Shown here: piece after piece, positions 1 through 11,547 of the stretch
How positions within the stretch are numbered: position 1 is the stretch's first letter
How the letters are laid out: each line of letters begins with the position of its first letter
From: Craterostigma plantagineum
Taxonomy: Eukaryota; Streptophyta; Magnoliopsida; Lamiales; Linderniaceae
Assembly: GCA_027422505.1 (NCBI GenBank)
Contig: JAPQWV010000636.1
Coordinates: 248,001 to 312,000 of the forward strand
DNA length: 64,000 nt
Reading direction: 5' to 3'
Made by a program: the position numbers and the translations under genes
The notes under the pieces: model-generated
Told to the model about the DNA's origin: nothing
Seen by the model: only the letters and a program-made list of their open reading frames with translations
The model's database searches: none

Positions 1-161
1 ATTGAATTGAAATTGGCACTTTCGCCGATTGCTTAATTCACTTTCACTTTGTTTCTTCAACGAAACTAAGTCACAATTTGTGCCAAATTTTCTAAGTCCT
101 AACATGCTTAACAACGTATTGAATAATTTTGCATACTTTCTAAGTCAAAATGGTCGATTTC

Positions 162-188
162 CGCTAATCCTTTGCTCTCATCTTGCAG
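162..188 (+). other. Candidate 3' splice acceptor upstream of the extra ORF
   Basis: A pyrimidine-rich run ending CTCTCATCTTGCAG finishes at 188, ten bases before the first good ATG (199) of the extra ORF. This fits a plant 3' splice site, which would let the downstream ORF be made from a spliced subgenomic RNA, as is known for some plant elements with a third ORF. It is inferred from sequence shape only; the donor would lie outside the window. Confidence 0.35.
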
Positions 189-198
189 ATATACCAAA

Positions 199-3100
199 AT
201 GGTGCGACAAATTGATGAGATTTTCGCCTGCAAGGACTGGGCACAGAGGGCACCCAACAACCATCAACTTGACTTTGATAATACCTCGTGCCCGGATCCT
301 ATCATTATTAAATCCCTCGCAAACCACCCTCTAAATACCGCCCTAAACATCACCGAGGTAGTCCCTGAAGTGTATGTGCAACAATTCTGGTCCACTCTTC
401 AAAAACCAACCAATAACCCAAAAATAACCACCCTTTCCGCCAAAATCGACAACACCATAGTTGTCTTTACTCCATCCGTTCTCCGTTCCATACTAAACCT
501 ACCTCATTCACTCCTATATGATCCCCATCCCTCCAACGACGACCTAATCAGGGACTACTATTCATGGGCCACAAACCTAACGCCCAAAACACCATACACT
601 TACCTGAGTTCACTGCCAAAGACATCCCTGCACCTTGGAGGACTCTGTTTCTCATTGTCAACAAGTGCCTCTCGCCAAAGCACTCCGGGTCCGACAAGTG
701 CAACTGGAACATCATGCTTATCTCTATGGGATCGTCTTCAACAAAAATTATGATGTCGCCCAACTCATCTGGTCGGACATCCGCAATCAGCTGCGAAGGC
801 GAGGTCTTGGATCAACGAAGCCGATGCTCCCTTACTTACGGTGGCTACCAGTTATCGTCCAACATTTCGTGGATCTTCATCCCGAAATCAAACGCCGACC
901 GAGAAACGAGGGTTATCAATCTCCGAAGCTCATAAAAATCCAATCAACGAAGAGCAAAATCGATCAGGAGGCCATGATCATCCCAGACCACTTACTTCGC
1001 CTCCTCGATCCGAATGAGCCGGAGCTACGCAAATATATGCAAGCCAACAACCTCGACAACGTCCCCGTGGCTCAACAAAACCAAGTTGAACCTAACCCAG
1101 GGACAAGCCAACCCCCACAGCCAAATGTAGGTCTAGGACACTCCTCATCCTCACAGCCAAAACACAAGCGCAAATCCAAAGGGGCTGACCGAGGAGGACG
1201 ACAGGAATGGCGTACAAAGCAAAAACATGACCGTACTCCTAAGTCAACTAGTCCACTTATAAGCCGGACCGAACCCATAGGTACAGGGGATGACTTTGTC
1301 TTCCCCCGAGTAGAAGTCGCGACATCGGGTCCAATCGCGCAAACTACCCTTCCCAGCCACTCAATCATCTCCCAACAGATGATTGTTTCACATACTCACG
1401 AGGTGCCACGTCATTCATCACCACCTCGCTCGGAGATGGTTGATGTAACAAGCAGTACTCCGCCTCAGACTGCACCTTCCTTGATCACTACGAGTCTAGT
1501 GCCCTCACCATCCATAATTTCTCCACTTTCTAGGACACTACCAATAGATTCTGCACTTCTAGATCTTAGTGATGTAGACCGAACGCACTACGATGTCTCC
1601 GTACTGGAGTCTAGTACGGAACAGAGCCGAAGACCCAACGTAGTCAACATCACTGCAGCTACGACCTTGGGCCATTAATCTGAGTCAGTGTCAGCTTTGA
1701 TGTCAACGATGAGCCGTGGCCTCGGTTCTTCAAGTCCTGTGCAAACGGGCGGCACATCAGTGCCCTCTACTGATGTTGTGACGACGGAACGTCTTAGTGA
1801 CTCCGTCAGGTTATTTTCCCCGTTCGTGACGGAGGTGAGCCTAGAGAATCGACTCGCAGCATTGGTGAAAGATCTCGAGGACACTATTATGACCCAAGTC
1901 TACAACGTCATTGGGACATCCTCTCGGGATAAAGGCAAAGCCCCCGTCAACGAAGAAGTACCCACGCAACCCGACCCCACTGCTTGCTCTGAGGAAGGAC
2001 CATGGAACGTACCAATCCCGGAACTGATCGACGTTCTACTGGCCCGACTCCGTACTGCACCAACGCTCACTGCCTATGAAGCGAAGGTCCTCAGACGTCT
2101 GGAGCTTCCTTTCAACCCGCCTAACCCCGGCGAGGCCTAGTCATCAAGACAATCCCGTGACGACCCTGACGGTGGGGATCGTCCCGAGGGGGAGAAGACA
2201 CAAGGGACAGGGCCTCAACCGCAGCCACAGCCGCAACCTAGAACCACCCGAACACCCACCAGAACAAAACCACCTACTTCCACCCAAACCAGAAAATCTA
2301 CCCGAACTACTACCAATAAAACCCAAACGACCTCCTCATCAACCGTGAGTCCATCACCGCCTAGCCTTACAAACCCAAGAACTTCCTCTGATCCTCCATC
2401 CTCACCTACTCTATCTCTCGAAACACTTTACAACCGACACTCAGCGGTAGAAAAGTACATCTTCAACGACGATTGGTTAACAAAGCCGATGCATCCAGCC
2501 TTGGACAAGGGCTTACTGGACAACCCCAGATACTTCTTGATGAAGGCAAATGTTGACCTCGCACTTATCGACGATGATGAGCTCGAGGAAGGTGAAGACT
2601 ACGAAGCAGACATTCCAGAACTTCCAGAGCTTCTCAAACACGCTGTCGTCGATAAGGAGTGCCCCCCTCGAAGTCGAACATAGGAAAAGAACAGAAGCCG
2701 CCGTGGGAAAATGTCAAAGTGATAGCTCCATATCAAAAAGAGATACGGAGAAGAATTTGGAGGAAGGAAGATAGGATCAAGGAGCTAGACGAGCTGAGTC
2801 TAAGAGGCCTAACTCATCTCCCGAGAACAACTGCTATACGATACCTACACTCTCTTCGTAGAGGGCTTGTGTTGAGAGCAAAAGATACAAATGTTGAAAA
2901 TCTTAGAAGAGAAGAGAAGGAAAAGGCCAGAATCAGCAAAATCTTGGGAGTTCGGCGAGGTCGTCTCGACTATTATGAGTATCCAATCTATAAAGTGCAG
3001 CGAGAAGATGGAACGGTTGAGGAACTGACTGAAGGTGATCTCTCCTACATCAGAGGTGAAGATGTTGATCGGATACTTTTCAGCTTCAAATTTCTTGGAA

Positions 3101-3498
3101 CACTCCAGAATCCAGACTTGAAAGTGGGCTACGTTGCTCTTAAGCGATTCATGATGCGCCAAATCAAGTTCAATTTGACTCACGATCTTCAAATGGCGGT
3201 GGAAAGCAACATGAAAAGGGTGAATCTCACGAAGCCATCCTTCGAAGTCCCCGACTCAAGTCTTGGTGAAGGCCACATAATCAATGATGACAACGATCCA
3301 TCGGTGGTCTACATCAATTACAAAGGAGAAAAGAGGCTGATGAAAACATCGGAGATTGCCAAATCCAGCGATGGGACGCTGCTGATTATTCGGGTGAAAC
3401 TCGAATGGATTTTGGAGAAGCTAAGGAACGAAGAAGCAGAAGTCCAGGAGAAGTACGAGAAGCTGATCAACATCATCTCCGATCGATTATCCTTATGA
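199..3498 (+). pseudogene. Extra ORF of a copia element (third ORF, function unknown), decayed
   Basis: The frame opens at ATG 199. The N-terminal part reads VYVQQFWSTL and later VVFTPSVLRSILNLP; the middle has MIIPDHLLRLLDP; the C-terminal part has RQIKFNLTHDLQMAVE and GEKRLMKTSEIAKSSDGT. From memory of the family, this N-terminal, 'IPD' and C-terminal arrangement matches an uncharacterised protein following pol in copia elements that are abundant in asterid genomes. A Pro/Thr/Arg-rich linker (about 2150-2340) separates the halves. The copy is broken: frame changes near 550, 715 and 2650-2690, and in-frame stops at 1676 and 2138. No catalytic motif, signal peptide or clear membrane span was seen. 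Position 3' of pol resembles that of env-like ORFs, but similarity to env is not evident. Confidence 0.6.
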
Positions 3499-3607
3499 CG
3501 AACGATACGATCTTACGAGTTCAGACTTGGACTCAGGAAAGCGATTGATGCTGTGGAGGAACCCAAGAAGAAGAAGACACAAAGGACATCAAAGCGAAAA
3601 GGATGCT

Positions 3608-3742
3608 AAGGGGGAGATTGTTATGAATATTTTGTAGCATCCTTTAATTTATGTAATCTTGGGTTAATATGTTTATTTAATGGGTTGTAGTAGTTTGGGG
3701 TGACTTATTATATTAAGTCATAGTTTTGTATTGGGCTTTAAT
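3608..3742 (+). repeat. K polypurine tract and truncated 3' LTR
   Basis: AAGGGGGAGATT directly precedes TGTTATGAATATTTTGTAG, the usual plus-strand primer and LTR start of copia elements. J has the equivalent AAGGGGGAGATTGTTAGG on its strand (46205-46225). The LTR ends at 3742, where the A LTR begins with TGTAGGACC. Confidence 0.75.
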
Positions 3743-4499
3743 TGTAGGACCCCGGTCCCCGCAAGTTAGGTCGGCCAATAAAATTACGTGTATGACTTAT
3801 GTGATTTTAGGTCGGTTTCGTATATGACTTATGCGTATGTGATTTTCATGAATTTTACGCTCGTGAGAATTTTGAGAACTATGTGCAATTAAGTGCTAAT
3901 GTCGTGAAATTGTGATGACCCTAAAGATTTTGAAGGAGGAATTTCCGAAATAGTAAGGAAGGAATTAACTAAAGTTGGCTAAGGGATTTAAATGGGTCCA
4001 ATTTATGAGAAAAGCCCAAATGGGGGACAAATATCCCTAAAACTAGGGAAGACCCATGCCATACCCAACATAAGCCAAGGGAAATATCTAGCTAAAAATT
4101 CCAAAACCCAAAACTCCACCTAAGAACTAACGAAAGAGCAAGGAGAAAAGAAGAGGGAGCCGAGAGCCAAATCGAACCAAGAGCACTCCAACTAGCTAGG
4201 GATTCGAAGTTGGTAAGCGAAATATCTCCCTTAAAGCTTTTAAATTCGTACCCTAGGTGTAGTTGGAGATTATTAATGGCATTAATGGCAAGTAGTTGAG
4301 GAAGATTTCGAAAAACCCTAAATGGAATGTATAAGCTCGTAATAGGGTCCCGATTGAATGATTCAGTGTTAGGAACTATAATATAGACAACTTAGAACTT
4401 AAATATCCTGTTGTAAGAGGGAATCACACGATTTAGGTGACAAGAAGGGATGAAATGCAGAAGTTTCGATGGGGTGAATTTGGGAAGAAAGTAGTTTCG

Positions 4500-5310
4500 A
4501 CCAAATGAATAATTGAGTTTCGATCGAAACTAAGAAATTGATTTTAGGGTTTCGGGCGACCCTTGAATTGAATTAGGTTTCGATCAAATTGATTTGCAAG
4601 ATAATAAATTAGGAGTTTCGATCGAAACTCATCCTAACACATGAGTATCGATCGAAACTCAAACCCCAATTCATAAAATCACTCGAAATTAGCTAATGAA
4701 AGGGGAGTTTCGACCGAGATGAATCTCGGCGAAACTCAACCCCAAGCTCATGCAATTGAATCACATAAACCCTTTCACCATGCATAGCTTCGAGCGAAAC
4801 CCTAAAATTTATTGAAGATAGCCGATGAAATGAGTTTCGACCGAAGCAAAACTCGGCGAAACTCCATCAAAGACATGCAATTGATTTAAGTTGATCTCCC
4901 TGCCATGCATGGTTTCGAGCGAAAGTGATGACGCCATGCACACGTAAGAACACGGAGAAACTCAAGTCGATCGAAAGTGGAATCGATCGAAAACCCTCAA
5001 ATTAAATTGAATTCGGCGAAACTCTAATCAATCGATCGAAACTAGATAATTGAGAAGGTTTCGATCGAAGGAAAACTCGGCGAAACTAGTATCGTTTCGA
5101 GCGAAACCAATTCGTGATAAATGCCAAATTGAAATTAGGATTGATCTAAATGAGTTTCGATCGAAAGTGGCTAGCAAATGTGACTTTCGATCGAAAGCAA
5201 CTAGAGGATGAAATTAATCGGGCGGAACTAGTTCATGACAATTAGGTGAAATTGGAACTTGAAGGAAGTGAATTTCGATCGAAACTAGGGTTTAGAGTAC
5301 ACCAATTTTA
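4500..5310 (+). repeat. Dispersed TTTCGATCGAAA palindrome array in the A LTR
   Basis: About ten TCGATCGA cores, many within the full palindrome TTTCGATCGAAA, plus variants TTTCGAGCGAAA and TTTCGACCGA, are scattered over 0.8 kb with irregular spacing. The words are CpG-rich and self-complementary. No coding sense was seen. Confidence 0.8.
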
Positions 5311-6013
5311 TTTAATTGAGTCGGGCGAAGCTCGTGTGAAATTGGAAATTCAATTGGAAGAATTCAATCAAATGAAACCTAGTAGAATCAAGTTACTTTC
5401 GCCGAGCTTATAGTGTAAGAATTTAGATGATAAGTGAGAAACCTTTTAAGGATCGAAACTTGATTGGAATTGAACCAATTAAGGATCGATTGATACCAAG
5501 TCCCAATCACTTTAGCCTAGCTATATGAACTAGAGTCCTTGAACTCTAACATACTTTAGCTCTTGAAATATAAGGGTTTAAGAATGTAAGACGCAAATAA
5601 ATTAAATGGGAGTCTAGAAAAGTTATACAAGTCCGAACAAGCAATAAGAAGGAATTTAATTACTTCGATGAATTAGCTAAGGAAGCAACGTACTAACCTC
5701 CTAACCTTTTTATTTAAAAGGTCGTACGATAGGAGCAAACGGGGAGAATACTAATTTCGCTTGGACGACAAGTAAGTAGAAATTCAACTACGACACGTAA
5801 CTTGCCTGCGTTCTGAATTATGTGCTCGTGTATTTTATGTGAAATATGCATGTTACGACATGATTTAATTTTACGTATGGTGGCATGGTTTGCATATGTA
5901 CATGAGCATAGCATGAGCACTTGCACGCATGCGTAGTACGTAAGGCGCGAGGTATGAGCGTGCATAAGATCGCCTGTGTGCGATGTATACTCGCCGATAT
6001 TGGTGTTGGTGTC

Positions 6014-6320
6014 GACTCGAATGAAGAGTCACGGCTACCCCTATGCGGCCATGGCGAATGAAGCCATAAGGCCTGTATAAGAGGCTGGGGGAATACCCCG
6101 TATGCGGGAGATGCAACCTGGAGGATGCGGCCCGGGTCACACGCTGAGTAAGGGAAGATTCCTTCGGGTGACCTTCTAGCGTGTAAAACACTACCCGGAG
6201 GGAAGATTCCTTCGGGTGACCTCCGTGGTTAGTGGCCTCGGTGTTGGCTACCAGTGAGAAGCGTCCGCGTGGAGGCCACACTGAGTAAGGGAAGATTCCT
6301 TCGGGTGACCTGCTAGTGTG
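6014..6320 (+). other. Constant-loop, variable-stem hairpin array in the A LTR
   Basis: Two short hairpins share the loop GAATGAA but have different stems: GACTC/GAGTC (6014-6030) and ATGGC/GCCAT (6051-6067). Three larger ones enclose the same 23-base segment (GGGAAGATTCC...GGGTGACCT, at 6152, 6200 and 6289) between different stems: ACACGCT/AGCGTGT (6139-6184), CGGAGG/CCTCCG (6196-6225) and CACACT/AGTGTG (6277-6320). The array lies about 590-890 bases upstream of the LTR 3' end. Pairing was read by eye; structure in RNA is inferred. Confidence 0.6.
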
Positions 6321-6524
6321 AGAACCTCCACACTTGAGATCTATATGATATGGCGCATAGTGGGATAGAAAGCCGAGGGCCCGAATGAAATAAGAGTATA
6401 AGAAAAAGAGTAAGAGCGTAAGAAAAGAGTACGAGAATGAGGAAAAAGAGTACGAGCGTTAGAAAACGACGGCGTGGATTGTCGATCGTTAGGACACGTG
6501 CATTCATGCATAATTTCTGCTTAC

Positions 6525-6567
6525 TGAGCCTCGGTGGCTCATTGTTTATGTTACGTGTTGTAGGTAC
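6525..6567 (+). other. Conserved hairpin plus TGTTGTAGG block of the A LTR
   Basis: TGAGCC (6525-6530) pairs with GGCTCA (6536-6541) across a five-base loop, followed by TTACGTGTTGTAGGTAC. Equivalent blocks occur in B (12284-12300 and 25549-25565, antisense), I (52978-52994, antisense) and, degraded, in the solo LTR (45369-45385). Stem bases differ but still pair in A, B and I. Confidence 0.6.
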
Positions 6568-6908
6568 TGACGATCACGGTACGTGATCAGACTTTTATGC
6601 GAGGCCGATCTTTTGACGCAATCCGACCGCTTTTGAGGTGGGAGTGTGTGTATGGATGACGACCTGTGAAGGCCGGGCGCATAGGGAGCTTTTGGCTGCA
6701 CACACACACACTTGTATTTTGTGTAGACACGATTTCGATGATTTGTAGAACGAATTACGAATATTCTTTTGACATGTATATAAGACTTCCGCATGCACGT
6801 TTAAAATGAAAAATTTTATTCGCGTTTTTACGCACTCGCACGATAACAAAGCATTAACACTTAGTATTAGAACGGAATACGAGGGCGGGACGACGGGTCT
6901 TGACAGAG

Positions 6909-6920
6909 TGGTATCAGAGC
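6909..6920 (+). other. A primer binding site (initiator tRNA-Met)
   Basis: TGGTATCAGAGC lies three bases after the LTR end. It is complementary to the 3' end of plant initiator tRNA-Met, the usual primer of chromoviruses and copia elements. Confidence 0.92.
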
Positions 6921-7061
6921 TTCGGTCACAGGTCCTGCAGACTGTCCATACACACACACTCAAAAGCGCGGAAGCGGCCTTGCTTGTAAGTACCATGTTA
7001 TGTGAATTTCTTGTATGGTCTGATTTATTGGCCTTAGGAATTATCAGGATAGGTTGAGAAG

Positions 7062-10000
7062 ATGGTTAGACCTAGGGGTGAATGAAGCAGGGAATCTGAT
7101 CAGGGTAGGGACACTAATAACCCCCCTGACAGTCGGGATGCTACCATCCTGCAGCTGACTGAACTGGTCCGGCAACAGTCGGCCCAGATTCAGCAGCTGA
7201 TCCAGCAGCAAAATACTGGTGGGCAATCAGCCAATCTACCTCCCCCACCTGAACGAATCGAGATGATCGGGGAGAGGTTCAGGAAACTAAATCCTCCACT
7301 GTTCGAGGATGCTGTAGACCCCACATCCGCCGAGGATTGGCTGAGGACGCTGGAGAACATGTTCCAGCACAGCCGCACCCCGGAGGCGGAAAAGGTCATG
7401 TGCGCTGCCTACCTGCTAAGGGGGAGCGCCGGACACTGGTGGGAAACCGTCTCAGCCGTCGAAAACCCCCTAACGATGAGCTGGTATAGGTTTAAGGAGA
7501 TCTTCAGGGGAAAGTATTACACCGCCCCTGTCAGAGCACAGCGGATGAGTGAGTTCATCAACCTCCGCCAAGGAGCAATGACAGTGGCGGAGTACATCAG
7601 GAAGTTTGAGCAGCTTTCAAGGTTCGCTGCTCATATGGTTAGCACGGACACGCTCAAGATCGAGCGGTTCATGGAAGGGCTGAAGCCCGAGTTATATCGG
7701 GATGTAAGTATGGCGGGAGTGCAAGGGGCCACGTATGCACAAGTGGCTGAGAGAGCGCTCGTGGCGGAGCAGGCCGAGTCTAGAATAGCTCGCGCCCAAG
7801 AAGCTAAGCGCAAGTTCGCACAAGGGCCGCAGGGGAGCGGAAGTAATCCGAAGCGGCAATTCGTTGCCAAGGAAGGGAAACAGGGGCCTCAGAATCGACC
7901 AGGACCACCCCCACAGTTTAACCCCAACCAGGGTAGACCTCAGCTGGACCTACCCGTATGCCCTAAGTGTGCGCGGAGGCACACGGGAGTCTGCCACTCC
8001 CAGAATGCCGTCTGCTTCAAATGTGGCAAGACGGGCCACTATCTGAGGGCATGTCCCGAAGGTGGATCCGGAAGCCAAGCTGGAAACCAAGCAGCACCAC
8101 CAAGGGTACTAGCCAGGGTTTTCACTATAACCTCCGAGGAAGCGGAAAATAACCCGGCAGTGGTGACGGGTACCCTTCTCGTCTATGAAATCCCCACATG
8201 CATCCTAGTCGACTCGGGGGCGACTCACTCATTTGCATCCACTAAGTATGTCACGAGGGTAGGAGTCACGCCTCACCGAGCTGAGTGTGAGTTTAGGGTA
8301 ACAGTTCCAAACGGGAATCCCACCCAAACTAACCATGTCCTACGGGATTGCCCAATAGTGATCGGGAGTAAGGAACTACCCATAGACCTCATAATCATTC
8401 CCATGAATGATTATGAGGTGATCCTTGGAATGGATTGGCTATCGAAGTACGGAGCTGTCATAGACTGCCACCGCAAGATAGTCACGCTCAATATGGACGG
8501 GGATGAACCCCTTAAGTTTGTAGGGACTAGTAAGGGGACTATGATCTCTAGGATATCAGCGCTGAAAGCCCAACGACTGATCAGATCAGGGTGCGAAGCC
8601 TATCTGGTATTCGCTATCAAGTCGGAGGAGGATCCCTCTCCGAAATTCGAGGAAGTGCCGGTAGTTAAGGAGTTCCCTGACGTATTCCCCGAGGAATTAC
8701 CGGGACTGCCACCCGAGCGAGAAATAGAGTTCGCTATAGATCTGGTACCTGGAGCGGCGCCAGTATCTAAGACCCCCTATCGGCTAGCACCGACGGAGAT
8801 GAAGGAGTTAAAGGACCAACTCGACGAACTCCTGCAGAAGGAGTTCATACAGCCGAGTTTCTCTCCCTGGGGAGCGCCTGTGCTATTCGTGAAGAAGAAA
8901 GATGGGTCTATGCGACTATGCATAGACTACAGGGAGCTGAATAAGTTGACGATCAAGAACAAGTATCCACTCCCTAGGATAGACGATCTATTCGATCAAC
9001 TACAAGGCGCGACAGCTTTCTCCAAGATCGATTTAAGATCGGGCTATCACCAACTGAGGATCCGGAAGGAAGATGTCCCGTAGACGGCCTTTAGTACCCG
9101 TTATGGCCACTACGAATTTCTGGTGATGCCATTCGGGCTAACTAATGCGCCCGCAGCGTTTATGGACTTACTGAACCGGGTGTTCAAGCCATACTTAAAT
9201 AGGTTTGTCATCGTCTTCATTGATGACATCCTAGTCTACTCGAAAACGAAGGAGGAGCACGAAGAACACCTGAAAACAGTTCTAGGAATACTACGGGAGA
9301 AGCAACTATACGCCAAGTTCAAGAAGTGCGAATTCTGGCTTGACCAAGTCGCCTTCTTGGGGCATATAGTGTCAGGAGAAGGGATTTCTGTGGACCCAAA
9401 GAAGATAGAAGCTATTAGCAATTGGCCCAGGCCGACGAACGTGACGGAAATACGAAGTTTCCTCGGTCTGGCCGGATACTACAGGAAGTTCATAAAGGAC
9501 TTCTCAAAGATAGCATCGACACTGACGAGGCTGACCAAGAAGAATACGCCTTTTCAGTGGACCGTAGAATGTGAACGGAGCTTCCAAGAGTTGAAAGAAA
9601 GACTTACGACGGCCCCAGTTCTCACAATACCTTCGGGAACTGGAGGATTCACCGTTTATAGCGATGCGTCTAAGAACGCGTTAGGGTGTGTGCTAATGCA
9701 GAACGGGAATGTAGTAGCATACGCCTCTCGTCAACTAAAGGAGTACGAGAAGAATTACCCGACGCACGACTTAGAACTAGCGGTAGTGGTCTTTGCTCTC
9801 AAGATTTGGAGGCATTACCTCTATGGAGAGCGGTGTGAGATATACACTGACCACAAGAGCCTTAAGTACTTCTTTACGCAAAAGGAGTTAAATATGAGGT
9901 AGTGGAGGTGGTTCGAGTTAGTTAAGGATTACGACTGTGTAATGAACTACCACCCAGGCAAGGCGAACATAGTAGCCGATGCCTTAAGCCGAAAAGCAAT

Positions 10001-11527
10001 CAGTGCAGAATTGCAACTGCTAGAAGTAGAAGTCGTATGGGTAGGCGAAGTTGAGGCGCAGTTAGCGGCCCTAGCTTTGCAACCGACGCTGTTAGAACAG
10101 ATCAAGACGGCGCAAGGAGCAGACGAGTTGTATGCAAAGATTAAGGAGGCACAGCCGGAACAACCGACGGGATACCTCGTGATACGGGAAGACGGACGGT
10201 TATACTTCAAGAATCGGTTGTATGTGCCAGACGACGTCGAACTACGACGGCTAATAATGACGGAAGCACACGGTACGACGTACTCGGTACATCCAGGAGC
10301 GACGAAGATGTACAGAAACCTCAAGGAAAACTACTGGTGGCCAGGCATGAAAAAGGACATCGCGACCTTCGTGAGTTAGTGCCTGACGTGCCAGCAGATC
10401 AAGGCCGAGCATCAAAGACCGGCAGGAACCCTGCAACCGTTACCCATTCCGGAATGGAAATGGGATAACATTACCATGGACTTCGTAGTAGGACTGCCTA
10501 GAATTGCGAAAGGGCATGACGCGATTTGGGTAATCGTCGATCGACTAACCAAGTCGGCCCATTTCCTACCAATAAGTACAACGTTCTCCATGGAACGATA
10601 CACGGAGCTCTATATCCAAGAGATAGTGCGACTGCACGGCGTTCCATCATCGATAGTCTCGGATTGCGACTCCAGATTTCTATCGAAATTCTGGACGAGC
10701 TTGCAAAAGGCGATGGGAACGAAGCTATCTTTTAGTACCGCCTACCATCCGCAGATGGACGGTCAATCCGAGCGAACTATTCAGACGCTGGAGGATATGC
10801 TCCGAGCATGCGTACTCGATTTCAAAGGAAATTGGAGTAGGTACCTCCCACTAATCGAGTTCTCGTACAACAACAGCTACCACGTCACCATCGGGATGGC
10901 ACCGTACGAAGCGCTATACGGGCGTAGGTGCAGGTCCCCGGTACACTGGGACGAGGTCGGAGAACGGGCGATGCTAGGCCCCGATATAGTATGAGAAACG
11001 ACGGAAGCCATTTCTATGATACGAGAAAGAATGCGAACGGCACATAGTCGACAGAAAGCTACGCAGATAGAAGACGTCGACCACTGGAATTTGACGAAGG
11101 CGATATGGTGTTTGTGAAAGTATCGCCAATGAAGGGCGTGAAAAGGTTTGGAAAGAAAGGAAAGCTGAGTCCTAGGTATATAGGACCGTTTAGGATACTG
11201 AAAAGAGTAGGCGAGGTAGCATGCCAATTGGAGCTGCCTGCGTCATTAGCTCAAGTGCATGACGTGTTCCACGTCTCGTCACTGCGGAAATACATAGCCG
11301 ACCCGAATCATGTGCTAGGAAATGAGTCCCTACATCAGCAATTGAAGCCGGATCTGAGTTACGAAGAGACTCCGGTGGAAATACTGATGTACGAGACTAA
11401 AAGGCTAAGGAACAAAGATATTCCTTTAGTGAAAGTACTGTGGCGAAACCAGTCCACGGAAGAAGCCACATGGGAACGGGAGGACGAAACGAGAATTCGT
11501 TACCCCGAGTTGTTTCACACGGGCTGA
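7062..11527 (+). pseudogene. A gag-pol polyprotein (gag, protease, RT, RNase H, integrase, chromodomain), broken
   Basis: From ATG 7062 the frame holds the gag core (RFRKLNPP, then [13 protein letters not shown]), a CX2CX4HX4C zinc knuckle at residues 318-331, protease active site VDSGATHSF (Asp at residue 384), RT with [12 protein letters not shown] and FIDDILVYS (9216-9239), RNase H with [11 protein letters not shown] and YTDHKSL, then integrase with the HHCC finger (about 10260-10390), [16 protein letters not shown] and GQSERTIQ. The C-terminal part (about 11360-11520) has VKVLWRNQSTEEATWE, a chromodomain-like tail that may direct insertion into heterochromatin. In-frame stops lie at 7083, 9081, 9900, 10377 and 10992, and a small deletion near 11055 shifts the frame. 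Most stops replace a Lys or Gln codon of the family. The copy cannot encode a full polyprotein. Confidence 0.92.
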
Positions 11528-11547
11528 TTTCGGGGGCGAAATCCTCC

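Larger units (their letters stand above)
1..3742 (+). mobile_element. Element K: 3' part of a Ty1/copia-type LTR retrotransposon with an extra ORF
   Basis: The left edge of the window lies inside this element. What is visible is a long decayed reading frame (199-3498), a polypurine tract ending AAGGGGGAGATT (about 3608-3618), and the first 124 bases of a 3' LTR starting TGTTATGAATATTTT at 3619. The LTR is cut at 3742 by chromovirus A. No gag, protease, integrase or reverse transcriptase is in view; they would lie to the left. The PPT and LTR start closely resemble those of the non-autonomous element J (45875-50095), and J carries relics of the same extra ORF, so K and J appear to be relatives. 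The rest of the K LTR is not recognised elsewhere in the window. Confidence 0.7.
3743..6905 (+). repeat. A 5' LTR (3163 bp)
   Basis: Starts TGTAGGACCCCGG and ends GGGTCTTGACA, immediately before the primer site. The same start recurs at 11563. It contains an array of TTTCGATCGAAA-like palindromes (about 4500-5300), a repeat/hairpin block (6014-6320), a TGAGCC hairpin (6525-6541), a TGTTGTAGGTAC block (about 6556-6567) and ATGGATGACGACCTGTG (6652-6668). No ORF in it looks like a gene. A second, full-length relative is the solo LTR at 42592-45719. Confidence 0.9.

Noticed and set aside
5871..6281. 136-codon antisense ORF in the A LTR
   Set aside because: It is antisense to the hairpin block and contains its repeats; no homologous frame in the solo LTR.
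6909..6920. tRNA gene fragments at TGGTATCAGAGC and GGCGCCGTTGCC sites
   Set aside because: Only the primer-complementary 12-18 bases are present, each next to an LTR; no cloverleaf could be drawn.
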